From a virus, in IMG/VR virus record IMGVR_UViG_3300025892_003288, positions 1 to 24,631 of that record: DNA of 24,631 nucleotides; one strand, given 5' to 3'. Positions within the stretch are counted from its first letter, which is position 1. Every line of letters starts with the position of its first letter. The position numbers and the translations under genes were made by a program. The notes under the pieces are model-generated. The model was not told the origin of the DNA. It did not search any database and saw nothing but the letters and a program-made list of their open reading frames with translations. Shown here in pieces: positions 24,402 to 24,631 of this stretch.

Positions 24402-24631
24402 ATTCCAAGATGATAGAGGTTCTCTTACTTGTATAGATACAAAAAAATGGGACCAAGTTAATATAAGTAAAAATTTAAAAGAATTTACTTTTAGAGGAAT
24501 GCATTATCAAACTAACCCAAGACAAGAAAAACAAATAATTGTAACCAAAGGAAAAATAATTGATTTTATTTACAATCTAAAAACTAAAATATTAGAAGCA
24601 TATCATTTATCTGAAGGTGAGTGCGTATATG
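24382..24631 (+). CDS. rmlC: dTDP-4-dehydrorhamnose 3,5-epimerase-like protein (3' end outside window)
   Basis: 83 residues are visible and the frame is open to the window edge. 'FTFRGMHYQTNPRQEKQIIV' matches the RmlC cupin signature Arg-Gly-Leu-His-Tyr/Phe-Gln, with H41 as the expected catalytic base and K50 as a substrate-binding Lys; 'TKGKIIDFIYNL' follows as in the family. The N-terminal 'DDRGSL' is also typical. RmlC converts the product of RmlB to the L-configured 4-keto sugar. The ATG at 24382 overlaps the end of rmlB by 20 bases, supporting co-expression. A 3,4-ketoisomerase of the FdtA type is less likely because the Arg-Gly-x-His-Tyr-Gln form is the epimerase one. Confidence 0.83.
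   Translation, partial: MLVKLNEFQDDRGSLTCIDTKKWDQVNISKNLKEFTFRGMHYQTNPRQEKQIIVTKGKIIDFIYNLKTKILEAYHLSEGECVY

Noticed and set aside
1-24631. tRNA genes, integrase, attachment sites or prophage boundaries
   Set aside because: All gaps between genes are under 90 bases and none folds as a tRNA by eye; no recombinase or duplicated site was seen, so there is no evidence for integration.

Overview
The window is a piece of a tailed-phage genome with a contractile (T4-like, myovirus) tail. All genes lie on the + strand, they are packed almost end to end, and the DNA is very AT-rich (roughly 30% G+C by eye). A marine or aquatic T4-like phage of a Bacteroidota (flavobacterial-type) host is the best fit. 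Two things support that host. One virion protein carries two copies of the Cys-Thr-Asp-Pro...Asp-Asp-Gly-Ser-Cys repeat common in Bacteroidota surface proteins. The promoter-like site before the primase gene is an exact match to the Bacteroidota -7 element TAnnTTTG. Host assignment is inference; the T4-like assignment rests on recognisable gp5-, gp25-, gp6-, gp46- and gp47-type proteins.

Region 1 (1-14967) is a baseplate/tail cluster. It starts with the end of a gp5-like baseplate hub protein cut by the window edge, then a CHAP-domain cell-wall hydrolase, a small unknown protein, gp25-like and gp6-like baseplate wedge proteins, three further virion-type proteins (DNRLRE-like, coiled-coil, and DGSC-repeat proteins) and a 1752-residue protein with a LamG-like lectin domain. 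Gaps between genes are -1 to about 50 bases, so the cluster probably acts as one or two late operons.

Region 2 (14968-18365) holds four virion-type genes in separate units: a 209-aa protein, two paralogous 400/389-aa appendage-like proteins and a 60-aa protein. A clear rho-independent terminator lies between the two paralogues. Three of these units, and the 194-aa gene in region 1, are preceded by the same 11-base sequence TATATTTATAT, which I propose is the phage late promoter element.

Region 3 (18366-24631) changes to enzymes: a small sulfotransferase-like protein with a TTG start, a GIY-YIG-type nuclease-like protein, a DnaG-type primase (zinc finger plus Toprim), a single 1052-aa polypeptide that joins an Mre11/SbcD/gp47-type nuclease to a Rad50/SbcC/gp46-type ATPase, then RmlB (dTDP-glucose 4,6-dehydratase) and the start of RmlC (dTDP-4-dehydrorhamnose 3,5-epimerase). 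Primase, nuclease-ATPase, rmlB and rmlC are joined by 1-20 base overlaps or a 1-base gap and look co-transcribed. The primase and recombination nuclease serve recombination-dependent DNA replication. The sulfotransferase and Rml enzymes point to glycan or nucleotide-sugar modification during infection.

The most notable items are the one-chain Mre11-Rad50 fusion, the repeated TATATTTATAT element, a perfect 17-base palindrome sitting between the -33 and -7 elements of the primase promoter, and the sulfotransferase gene without ATG or ribosome-binding site lying in the same frame as the upstream gene. No tRNA, rRNA, CRISPR array, insertion sequence or integrase was seen, and no gene-free stretch exceeds 90 bases.
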